The notes under the pieces: generated by a model | What the model was told of the DNA's origin: nothing | What the model saw: only the letters and a program-made list of their open reading frames with translations | The model's database searches: none | Origin: Flavobacteriales bacterium | GTDB lineage: Bacteria; Bacteroidota; Bacteroidia; Flavobacteriales_E; Vicingaceae | Assembly: GCA_018608405.1 (NCBI GenBank) | Contig: JABAZP010000006.1 | Span: 136,514-200,513 of the forward strand | Length of the DNA: 64,000 bases | Reading direction: 5' to 3' | Translations under genes and position numbers: made by a program | Part shown: piece by piece, positions 42,119-50,000 of the stretch | Layout of the letters: each line of letters opens with the position of its first letter | How positions within the stretch are numbered: position 1 is the first letter of the stretch

Positions 42119-43189
42119 GTGTTAGCATTTGTAATTCGTCGTTTAATCTATGGCTTTTTTGTCCTATTCGGGGTATTAACGTTAGTCTTTTTCATTTTTA
42201 ATATACTACCTGGAGATCCAGCTAGAATGATGCTGGGACAGCGGGCAGACCAAGCTGCAATTGATGAAATAAACAGAGAGCTCGGATTAGATCAAAGTAT
42301 ATTCTATCAATATGGACTTTACCTGAATGACTTGTCACCGGTTTCTTATCATTCTACTGTTGAGAGTGATGCTAGTTTTTACCAAGAAGAGAAATACGAT
42401 GGTACTGCTGTAATTTCAACTTCTAGGTTTTTAATTGTACTAAAAGCACCTTATCTCAGGAAATCCTACCAATCAAAGAAAAAGGTTTCTTCCATCCTCA
42501 TTGAAAGTTTACCTGAGACGGCTGTATTGGCTTTAGCTTCTATTTTTATCGCTAGTGTCTTAGGAATTCTATTGGGAGTTCTATCTGCACTTTATAAAGA
42601 TGGCTGGTTGGATAAAGTGTTGCTTTTATTGGCAACTTCTGGCATGGCCCTTCCTTCCTTTTTTGTAGGAATTATTTTTGCTTGGCTGTTTGGTTATGTG
42701 TGGTCAGATTGGACAGGACTTAACATGTCAGGTAGTTTGTATGAAGTGGATGACTTAGGAAGAGGAGAATACGTGAATTGGACGAATTTGATTTTACCGG
42801 CTGTGACGCTCGGAATACGACCTTTATCCGTTGTACTTCAGTTGAGTAGAAACTCAATGTTGGAAGTGTTATCTATGGATTATGTCCGCACAGCAAGAGC
42901 TAAAGGCTTAACAATAAGGTCTACCCTATTTGGACATGCGCTTAAAAATGCTCTAAATCCGGTGGTAACAACAATTTCAGGAATGTTTGCCAGCTTAATG
43001 GCAGGAGCTGTTTTTGTGGAAATTATTTTTTCTTGGAAGGGTATTGGTTGGGAGATTGTAAATGCACTCGAAAAATATGACTTACCAATAGTTATGGGAG
43101 CTGTTTTAATTATTGCGGTTATCTTTGTCGTCGTTAATATTTTAGTAGATATACTTTACGGAGTTCTTGACCCACGAGTTCGGGTTTAA
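42119..43189 (+). CDS. ABC transporter permease, DppB/OppB type
   Basis: A 356-residue inner-membrane permease of the dipeptide/oligopeptide class. It starts with GTG and reads FVIRRLIYGFFVLFGVLTLVFFIFNILPGDPARMM, the DppB N-terminal block. The binding-protein-dependent transport domain includes the EAA-like loop YVRTARAKGLTIRSTLFGHALKNALNPVV. A periplasmic insert of about 60 residues follows the first helix, longer than in enteric DppB. No DppC, ATPase or binding-protein gene is adjacent. It is embedded between the BT_3928 gene and tpiA, so its partners must be encoded elsewhere. Confidence 0.9.
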   Translation: MLAFVIRRLIYGFFVLFGVLTLVFFIFNILPGDPARMMLGQRADQAAIDEINRELGLDQSIFYQYGLYLNDLSPVSYHSTVESDASFYQEEKYDGTAVISTSRFLIVLKAPYLRKSYQSKKKVSSILIESLPETAVLALASIFIASVLGILLGVLSALYKDGWLDKVLLLLATSGMALPSFFVGIIFAWLFGYVWSDWTGLNMSGSLYEVDDLGRGEYVNWTNLILPAVTLGIRPLSVVLQLSRNSMLEVLSMDYVRTARAKGLTIRSTLFGHALKNALNPVVTTISGMFASLMAGAVFVEIIFSWKGIGWEIVNALEKYDLPIVMGAVLIIAVIFVVVNILVDILYGVLDPRVRV

Positions 43190-43199
43190 CCAAATCAAA

Positions 43200-43952
43200 A
43201 TGAGAAAGAAAATTGTAGCAGGAAATTGGAAGATGAATAAAAACTTCCAAGAAGGAAGAGACTTAGCAAATGACTTAATTGAAAATTTTGAGTCAACCGA
43301 TTCGAATAAACAATTAATTGTTTGTCCACCATTTATTCACCTTACAGCCTTAGCAGAGTTATTTGCTAAAAGTGAGATTAGTTTAGGGGCACAAAATTGT
43401 CATACTTCTGAAAAAGGAGCATTTACCGGAGAAATTTCTGCAGAGATGTTAAAATCGGTAGGAACTCAGTATTGTTTAGTGGGTCATTCAGAAAGAAGGG
43501 CTTATTTTTTTGAAGATGATCAGGAATTATCTCAAAAAATCAAACAACTACTGGCAAAAGACATTCAGCCCATTTTTTGTTGTGGTGAAATGTTAGAAGA
43601 TCGAAGAGAAGGCGGACACTTTGACGTAATTGAAGATCAACTTGAGTTATTGTGGAAGTTATCTAAGGCTGACTTTCAGAAAATTATTATTGCTTACGAA
43701 CCTGTTTGGGCAATCGGTACAGGAGAAACTGCAACTGCAGACCAAGCTCAAGAAATTCATAAATTTATTCGATCGCAGATTGCGAAAAAAATGGATCAAA
43801 CGATTGCGGACACTACCACTATTTTATATGGTGGAAGCTGTAAACCAACGAATGCAGCGGAGCTGTTTTCAAAACCAGATGTTGACGGTGGTTTGATTGG
43901 AGGAGCAGCTCTGGATGCAAACGACTTCTTAGGTATTTATAACGCCCTTTAA
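43200..43952 (+). CDS. tpiA: Triosephosphate isomerase
   Basis: This enzyme interconverts dihydroxyacetone phosphate and glyceraldehyde-3-phosphate. MRKKIVAGNWKMNKNFQE at the start, VGHSERRAYF with the catalytic His, AYEPVWAIGTG with the catalytic Glu, and LYGGSCKPTNAAEL are all canonical. I start at the ATG at 43200, since the upstream in-frame codons overlap the permease and are not part of the family. Length is 250 residues. prmA begins 2 bases after its stop, so the two are translationally linked. Confidence 0.96.
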   Translation: MRKKIVAGNWKMNKNFQEGRDLANDLIENFESTDSNKQLIVCPPFIHLTALAELFAKSEISLGAQNCHTSEKGAFTGEISAEMLKSVGTQYCLVGHSERRAYFFEDDQELSQKIKQLLAKDIQPIFCCGEMLEDRREGGHFDVIEDQLELLWKLSKADFQKIIIAYEPVWAIGTGETATADQAQEIHKFIRSQIAKKMDQTIADTTTILYGGSCKPTNAAELFSKPDVDGGLIGGAALDANDFLGIYNAL

Positions 43953-43954
43953 TT

Positions 43955-44800
43955 ATGGACTATATCGAAGTTTCCATCACATTAAAACCATTTCGCCCTT
44001 TCAATGAGATAATTGTTGCTCAATTAGGTGAAATGCCTTTCGATAGCTTTACGGAAGACGAGGACGATTCAATGGTGAAAGCCTACATTTTAGAAGGTGA
44101 TTATGTAGTAGCTGACGTACAGAATGCATTTAATCAATTTGAAGGATTGGTTGAAATTTCTTTTACTGCTGAGAAAATTGAAAAAGTGAACTGGAATCAA
44201 CAATGGGAAGATAATTTTGACGCGGTTGAAGTTGGAGACTTTTGTTATGTTCGAGCGCCTTTTCATGCTGAAAAACCCAACTTTCTACACGAAATTATCA
44301 TTGAGCCAAAAATGTCTTTCGGTACCGGACATCATCAGACTACCCAAATGATGATAGAGCTTATGGAAAGTATTGATTTTAAAGAAAAGTCAGTCTTAGA
44401 CATGGGCAGTGGAACGGGTATTCTTGCTATTCTGGCTAAAAAAATGAATGCACAGTATGTAGATGCAATTGATATTGAAGAGTGGGCTTTTGAAAACATG
44501 AAAGAAAACTTCGATAGGAATAATACCGTTGTTTCCGCATTTTACGGAGGGGAAGAAGTGATTATTGATCTTGGAAAGCAGTATGATGTCATCATTGCAA
44601 ACATAAATAAAAACATATTGCTCACTCAGTTTGAAACCTATAATGGACACCTGAAAAAAGGCGGTTTACTTTTACTAAGTGGTTTTTACGTTACAGATGT
44701 AGATGATTTATTAGCCGCTAAAGAATTAGCTGAGTACTCCTTAGTTGATAAATTAGAAAAAGAAACCTGGTGTGGATTGAAACTCCAAAAGCATGGCTAA
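43955..44800 (+). CDS. prmA: Ribosomal protein L11 methyltransferase
   Basis: A SAM-dependent methyltransferase that trimethylates ribosomal protein L11. The N-terminal substrate domain (about 1-100) is followed by PKMSFGTGHHQTTQMMIELM, the SAM-binding LDMGSGTGILAILAKKM, DIEEWAF and the IIANINKNIL motif. The 281-residue length is normal. It follows tpiA after 2 bases and overlaps the tiny membrane protein gene at its end by 8 bases. Confidence 0.93.
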   Translation: MDYIEVSITLKPFRPFNEIIVAQLGEMPFDSFTEDEDDSMVKAYILEGDYVVADVQNAFNQFEGLVEISFTAEKIEKVNWNQQWEDNFDAVEVGDFCYVRAPFHAEKPNFLHEIIIEPKMSFGTGHHQTTQMMIELMESIDFKEKSVLDMGSGTGILAILAKKMNAQYVDAIDIEEWAFENMKENFDRNNTVVSAFYGGEEVIIDLGKQYDVIIANINKNILLTQFETYNGHLKKGGLLLLSGFYVTDVDDLLAAKELAEYSLVDKLEKETWCGLKLQKHG

Positions 44801-44948
44801 GATCAAACACGATGGTTTAAAATCTCGCTTTTCCCTTTTTTTGGATGACCTAAAAAGCTATACGTGGAAAAAGTGGTTGGCCATTATTTTTATTGTGATT
44901 CTCTTTAGCATTAAACTCCACAAATTAATATCCACAGGTTCATTGTAA
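44793..44948 (+). CDS. 51-residue membrane peptide overlapping prmA
   Basis: A short open frame starts at the ATG 44793-44795, inside the end of prmA, and runs to TAA at 44948. The product has a charged N-terminus (MAKIKHDGLKSRFSLFLDDL) and one transmembrane helix, WLAIIFIVILFSIKLH. The 8-base overlap, in-line orientation and membrane helix support a real translationally coupled gene. I do not recognise the family. Confidence 0.55.
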   Translation: MAKIKHDGLKSRFSLFLDDLKSYTWKKWLAIIFIVILFSIKLHKLISTGSL

Positions 44949-44993
44949 AAGCAACGGGCGCGCAAATGCACACCCGTTAACTCTACCTAGTTT

Positions 44994-45452
44994 CTATTGT
45001 TCGTCTTCTTCTTCCGTTTCGTCGTCGTTTGACTCATTTTCAACATTTACCGCTTTTCCTGTAGCATCTAATGTCAAGTAGCTTGTTTCTCCATCTTCAT
45101 CAATTACTGTAATGCTATAATATTTCAGGTCTTTAGTTTCAATAAGCTCTGCAGAATCAAAAGCGGCGTCCCCAAATTTATTGGTCACATAAGTCATAAC
45201 TGGTTTAGGCACCATTTCGGCATCAATTTGAGTTGTGGTGCTCACCCAATCACCAGCTTTGTTAAAAATTGCTGTTTTGTAAATCTCTTTTTCGCTGAAA
45301 ACTATTTCATAGCTCGTTGAATAAGTTGTCCATTCCGCATCTGCTGCAGAGGGATATTGTTTCTTAAATGCCGACTCAATATTTTTAGGAATACTTTGAC
45401 TCATGGCATTTAAACAGAATAAAAGTGAAATTCCAAGCGCTAATTTTTTCAT
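44994..45452 (-). CDS. Secreted PepSY-like domain protein
   Basis: A 152-residue exported protein with a signal peptide ending AMSQS (about residue 19). The body has a PepSY-like beta-lactamase-inhibitor fold pattern: IPKNIESAFKKQYPSAADAEWT, then YEIVFSEKEIYKTAIFNKAGDWVSTTTQI. A second half, PKPVMTYVTNKFGDAAF, repeats it less clearly. The C-terminus is strongly acidic (NESNDDETEEEDEQ), which may bind metal. Function is unknown. It is divergent from the sigma factor gene, with the GGTCACATT element in between. Confidence 0.78.
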   Translation of the reverse strand: MKKLALGISLLFCLNAMSQSIPKNIESAFKKQYPSAADAEWTTYSTSYEIVFSEKEIYKTAIFNKAGDWVSTTTQIDAEMVPKPVMTYVTNKFGDAAFDSAELIETKDLKYYSITVIDEDGETSYLTLDATGKAVNVENESNDDETEEEDEQ

Positions 45453-45495
45453 GTTTTTAGTATAAAGTTTTTATTGAGACGTGAGCTCAATAAAA

Positions 45496-45504
45496 GGTCA
45501 CATT
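45496..45504 (+). promoter_or_regulatory. Left 9-mer GGTCACATT of an inverted pair flanking the sigma gene
   Basis: GGTCACATT lies in the divergent region 46 bases before the ECF sigma start. Its exact reverse complement AATGTGACC lies at 46145-46153, just after the sigma gene. An operator or ECF-type promoter element is possible. A TAGATTTG -7 box (about 45521-45528) follows it. Confidence 0.35.
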
Positions 45505-45549
45505 AATTAAAAATAATTTAGATTTGAGTGCGTTTAATATGAAACTTAC

Positions 45550-46119
45550 ATGGCGAAAGAAGAAGCTATTTCTGATGAACAACTTATTGATAACTATTTG
45601 GCTAACAAGAGTCAGTCTGCTTTGCAAAACCTTTGTGAACGATATGAAAAGAAAGTTTTTTCAAAATGTTACTCCATGACTAAAAGTAGTGAGGTGGCAG
45701 AGGATCTTCGGCAAGACATTATGCTAAAGATGATAGATAAGCTGCACCTTTACAAAGGACTTTCTTCTTACAGTACTTGGCTTTATTCTATTACGTATAA
45801 TCATTGCATCGAGCACCTTCGAAAATACAAACGGGTTCGATTTGACGATTTAAAGGATCTGTTAGATATTCCTGAAGAAGTTGCAGATGAAGAGATAGAA
45901 GCAATTTTAGAACTAAGGTTGGATCGCATAAACTTTTTGTTAGAACTTCTGAAGCCCGAAGATAAGGCCATTCTGTTAATGAAGTATAAGGAGGATTTTG
46001 ATTTAAAGCGGATTATGGAAATTAGTCAGATATCGGGCCTAAGTGCAACAAAAATGAGGCTAAAAAGAGCAAAAAGTAGGCTGATTGCACTGTATAATAA
46101 GTTTTTGTTAGAGAATTAA
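45550..46119 (+). CDS. ECF-type RNA polymerase sigma-70 factor
   Basis: A 189-residue sigma factor with only regions 2 and 4. Region 2 reads QNLCERYEKKVFSKCYSMTKSSEVAEDLRQDIMLKMIDKLHLYKGLSSYSTWLYSITYNHCIEHLRKYKR (about 27-95), and region 4 ends with a helix-turn-helix, MEISQISGLSATKMRLKRAKSRL. It should direct RNA polymerase to a small stress or envelope regulon. No anti-sigma gene is adjacent. Two very small genes follow. The GGTCACATT/AATGTGACC pair around it may be part of its own control. Confidence 0.9.
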   Translation: MAKEEAISDEQLIDNYLANKSQSALQNLCERYEKKVFSKCYSMTKSSEVAEDLRQDIMLKMIDKLHLYKGLSSYSTWLYSITYNHCIEHLRKYKRVRFDDLKDLLDIPEEVADEEIEAILELRLDRINFLLELLKPEDKAILLMKYKEDFDLKRIMEISQISGLSATKMRLKRAKSRLIALYNKFLLEN

Positions 46120-46144
46120 AACGGGACGTTTTTTTGAGATTTAA

Positions 46145-46153
46145 AATGTGACC
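46145..46153 (+). promoter_or_regulatory. Right 9-mer AATGTGACC of the inverted pair
   Basis: This is the exact reverse complement of 45496-45504. A related GCGTCACAA follows at about 46167-46175, making an imperfect local palindrome (TGTGAC...GTCACA) 15-40 bases before the small membrane gene at 46190. Confidence 0.35.
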
Positions 46154-46189
46154 AAATTTTAAAATTGCGTCACAATAAAAAATCCAATT

Positions 46190-46288
46190 ATGAAACAGGC
46201 TTTTAATGTGCGCTTATTCTTGATTATCGTTATTTCGATATTCGTTTCACTTTGGGCTTTTTTATTAAAATATGTGGTTTCCAAATAA
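46190..46288 (+). CDS. 32-residue membrane peptide downstream of the sigma gene
   Basis: An ATG at 46190 opens 32 codons ending with TAA at 46288. The peptide is a basic N-terminus (MKQAFNVR) plus one helix, LFLIIVISIFVSLWAFLLKYVV. It is preceded by a palindromic TGTGAC...GTCACA element and lies between the sigma factor and the SET gene. It is a candidate small envelope-stress peptide, but reality of translation is unproven. Confidence 0.45.
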   Translation: MKQAFNVRLFLIIVISIFVSLWAFLLKYVVSK

Positions 46289-46298
46289 ATTTTAAAAA

Positions 46299-46887
46299 AT
46301 GATCCATCCAAATACTGAATTAAAAATGATTAGCCCTGAAATGGGAATTGGTGTTTTTGCAACTCATTTCATTCCAAAAGGTACTATCACCTGGGCTCAG
46401 GACGAGCTTGATATTGTTTTAAGCCCTCAGGCAATAAAAAGTTTATCTATCGAATATCAATCAACGATTGAAAAATATGCTTTTAGAAATAGAGAAGGCG
46501 AATCTGTTCTTTGTTGGGACAATAGCCGTTTTGTAAATCATAGTTTTAACTCAAACTGCAACCACTCCGTATAACTTTGAAATAGCCATAAGAGACATTC
46601 AAATTGGTGAGGAGTTAACAGACGACTATGGTTACTTAAATATTTCAGAACCGTTTGAAGCGTTTAATGAAGAATCAGAACGAAAAGTTGTTTATCCTGA
46701 TGATCTTTTGCGGTACCATCCTTTATGGGATGCCCAAATTGCTGAAGCTATGCAACAGATAAATGAAGTGCCACAAGCATTATATGGACTAATTCCTCAA
46801 GAATACAAAAGGAAAATTGAATCAATTTTAACGGGAGTGGTTGAATTAGATTCTATTTTAACTTGTTACTATCATTCAGAAATGTAA
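46299..46887 (+). pseudogene. SET-domain protein, frameshifted
   Basis: The first frame encodes IHPNTELKMISPEMGIGVFATHFIPKGTITW and reaches CWDNSRFVNHSFNSNCN, the SET-domain core with its NHS motif. It then ends at a TAA near 46572. The next frame resumes exactly there as TTPYNFEIAIRDIQIGEELTDDYGYLN, the second half of the SET active site with its ELTDDYG, and runs to TAA at 46887. The change corresponds to one extra base or two missing bases near 46555-46565. Intact, this would be a bacterial SET lysine methyltransferase-like protein of about 195 residues. It is otherwise undamaged. Confidence 0.85.
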
Positions 46888-46908
46888 CACTATTTTGTTT
46901 TTTGTTCG

Positions 46909-46938
46909 ATCCGCTGTATTTATACAGCGGATTTTTTG
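46909..46938 (+). terminator. Intrinsic terminator after the SET gene
   Basis: ATCCGCTGTAT and ATACAGCGGAT pair in an 11-bp stem with a very short loop, followed by six T. Confidence 0.9.
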
Positions 46939-47031
46939 TTTTAACAAAACGTTGATAAATGCTTTGTTCTCTTTTGGAATAGGTTTTGATGGCTCTATTT
47001 AAATTGCTTACTTTACTATCAAATATCATTT

Positions 47032-50000
47032 ATGAAGCGTTCCTATAAGTTACTTTTAAAAACACTTTTAACTGTAGTTTTTATCTATAGTTCAGTCAAT
47101 TTATCAGCTCAAACTCCCGCTAAATTTTCTTCTGATTCTATTGCTTTTTTCGATGAAATGGAAGACTATTTATCAAATGCTCGTAAAGAGGGAAAAGACT
47201 TTATGAAACAATTTAAAGTAGTTTGGTATGGTGGGTACTTTTCTGAAACGCAACGCGAGGGAGTTTATGCCGTTTCTAATATTATGCTAAAGAAGAAGTT
47301 GCGGGCATTTCCTGATTTCAGAAATTACCTGCACACAGTTGGGAGTTTCGTGGTAGACTCTAACCAAACAGACCAAAGTTTTCAAGCTTGGCAGGGTATT
47401 TTACTGGAGCTCTTGGAGGACCGAAATGCTAGAAAGTTTACCCAGTTCCTTGATTTTTGCAATGGTTTGTTCCGCGAAAATGTGATATACAGCTCCGCTA
47501 GTACCATTTGGTCGGCAAACAATAGTAATTACACGTTTGCTTACGATAGCTTACCAAAAATTACCTTCGACGAATTGGATCTTATTTGTTTTGCAAAGAG
47601 AGACTCTATGATAATTTACAACACGAAAGGAGCTTATTATCCGACTACTAATTCTTGGGTTGGTGTTGGAGGAAAGGTACTTTGGAAAAAAGCAGGCTTT
47701 GAATCGAAGGATGTTTATGCAGATTTAAGAAATTATGCTGCAAGTTTCAAGGTATCTACCTATGAAGCAGACTCGGTTACCTTTTACAATAAATTTTATT
47801 TCGATGCACCACTAGCGGGAAGGTTAACGGATAAGGTGCTTGCTAATATGACAATTGAACGAGCGTCTTATCCTAGGTTTGACTCTTATGATAGAAGAAT
47901 TCAAATCCAAAATTTAGCCCCGGGAGTGAATTTTGATGGAGGTGTTTCTATGGTAGGCTCGAAGCTTCTAGGAAAAGGGGATGCGGCGCAAGATGCAATT
48001 GTTGAGTTTACTAGAAACGACACACTTTTTATGCGTGCTTTCTCCGAAAGTTTTTCCATAAGAAAAGATAGAATTACTTCTAATAAATCTGGAATAAATA
48101 TTTATCTCAATCAAGATTCAATCTACCATCCAGGTTTAGATTTTAAATACCTTTTTGAGGATAAAACAGTAACTCTGTATAAGAACGATGAGGGGGTGGC
48201 TAAAACTCCTTATTATAACAGTTTTCATGACATTGAAATGGATTTTGAAGTTCTCATTTGGAAAACAGATGAACCAATTTTACAATTCACAAAACTACTA
48301 GGTAGCACCAAGAAAGACGCGCGCTTTACGTCTGCAAATTACTTCAAAAAAGAGTTATTCGACAAGTTAGGTGGCGGAGGTAGTAACAATCCTTTAAATG
48401 TAATTTATGCACAATCTCAGCGGGTTAATTCAAAAACCATTTCATTCATGGAGTTGGCTAGAACTTTAAATACAGATCCTCGCGATCTTCAAAATTTGGT
48501 CATTCAATATTCGAATTGGGGTTTGTTGGGCTTCGACTTTGATGCGGATATGGTATTCGTAAAAGACAAACTTTATGAATATGTTTTATCTAGCCGAAAG
48601 AGAATAGATTATGATGTAATCAACGTGAATTCAAATGTGCAGGGGGATAAAAATGCAAAATTAAACCTACTTAATTTTGATCTAACCATTTACGGAGTAC
48701 CGGGAGTGGTTCTTAGTGATTCTCAAAAGGTGATAGTGGTTCCTAAGAACGGGGTTATCAAAATGAAAAGAAATCGATATTTTGAATTTGCAGGCTTGGT
48801 GAAGGCAGGCCGATTTGATTTTTATGGTAAGGAGTTTTCCTTTGACTATGAAAATTTCAAAATTAACTTGACCAATGTAGATTCATTGCGATTAAAGGCA
48901 GAAAGTACAGAGTTAGATGTGTATGGTAATCCTATGATTAAGCCGGTTAAAACGGTTATTGAAGGAGTTAATGGGGATCTTTTGATTGACAACTTTGAGA
49001 ATAAGTCCGGGAATAAAGACTTTCCAGGTTACCCAATTTTTAATTCAAAGGATAAGTCTTACGTGTATTATGATAAAGGAAATTCACTTGGATCTGTTTA
49101 CAATAGAGGGAATTTCTATTTCGAACTTGAGCCTTTTACCATCGACAGCTTAAATAGTTTTAGTAACGATCAATTAACTTTTGGAGGTACATTTTCATCT
49201 TCGGGTATTTTTCCAGAATTCAAAGAACAGCTTACCTTGCAGGAAGACTTTTCTCTTGGGTTTATTCGTCCAACTCCGCCCGATGGCATGGCGATGTATC
49301 GAGGAAAAGGAACGTTTTATAACAACATTAAATTAAGCAATCAAGGTTTGCGTGGAGATGGTAAGTTGGAATACATTACTTCCACCACCTACTCTGATGA
49401 CTTTATTTTCTACCCTGATTCTATGCGAACTATCGCAAGTGAATATTTTGTGGATAAGCAAAAAAGTGGAGTTCAATACCCTCCTGCCAAAGCGCAAAAA
49501 ACTGACATGCGCTGGTTACCGAACAAGGACGTAATGTATGCGACAACAACCGAGTCTCCAATGGTACTATACGATGAGCGGGATAACTTTGAGGGAATTA
49601 CGGCCTACGGAATTACGGAAATGCGAGCAGATGGGATTTACCATTTTGAAAGAGCTAATTTGTTTTCCAATCAAATAGTATTTAAATACAACACCTTTGA
49701 TGCAGATACCGCAGACTTTCAGTTGACCAACGAGGAAGAAGCCGATGGTGAATTTGCTTTACAAACAAAGGACGTAAAAGCGCATGTAGATTATACAAAG
49801 CGCTTCGCAATTTTTAAAGCTAACGGAGAGAAGGAGCCAATCTTCTTTCCTGTGAATAAATACTTGTGTTACATGGATGAGTTCAAGTGGTACATGGACA
49901 ACGGAATTATTGAGCTTTCAAGTTCCAGTTCAACAGAGGTTGCAGCCGATGTAAAATTAGAAGGATCTAAGTTTATCTCCACTCATTCCAAACAAGACAG

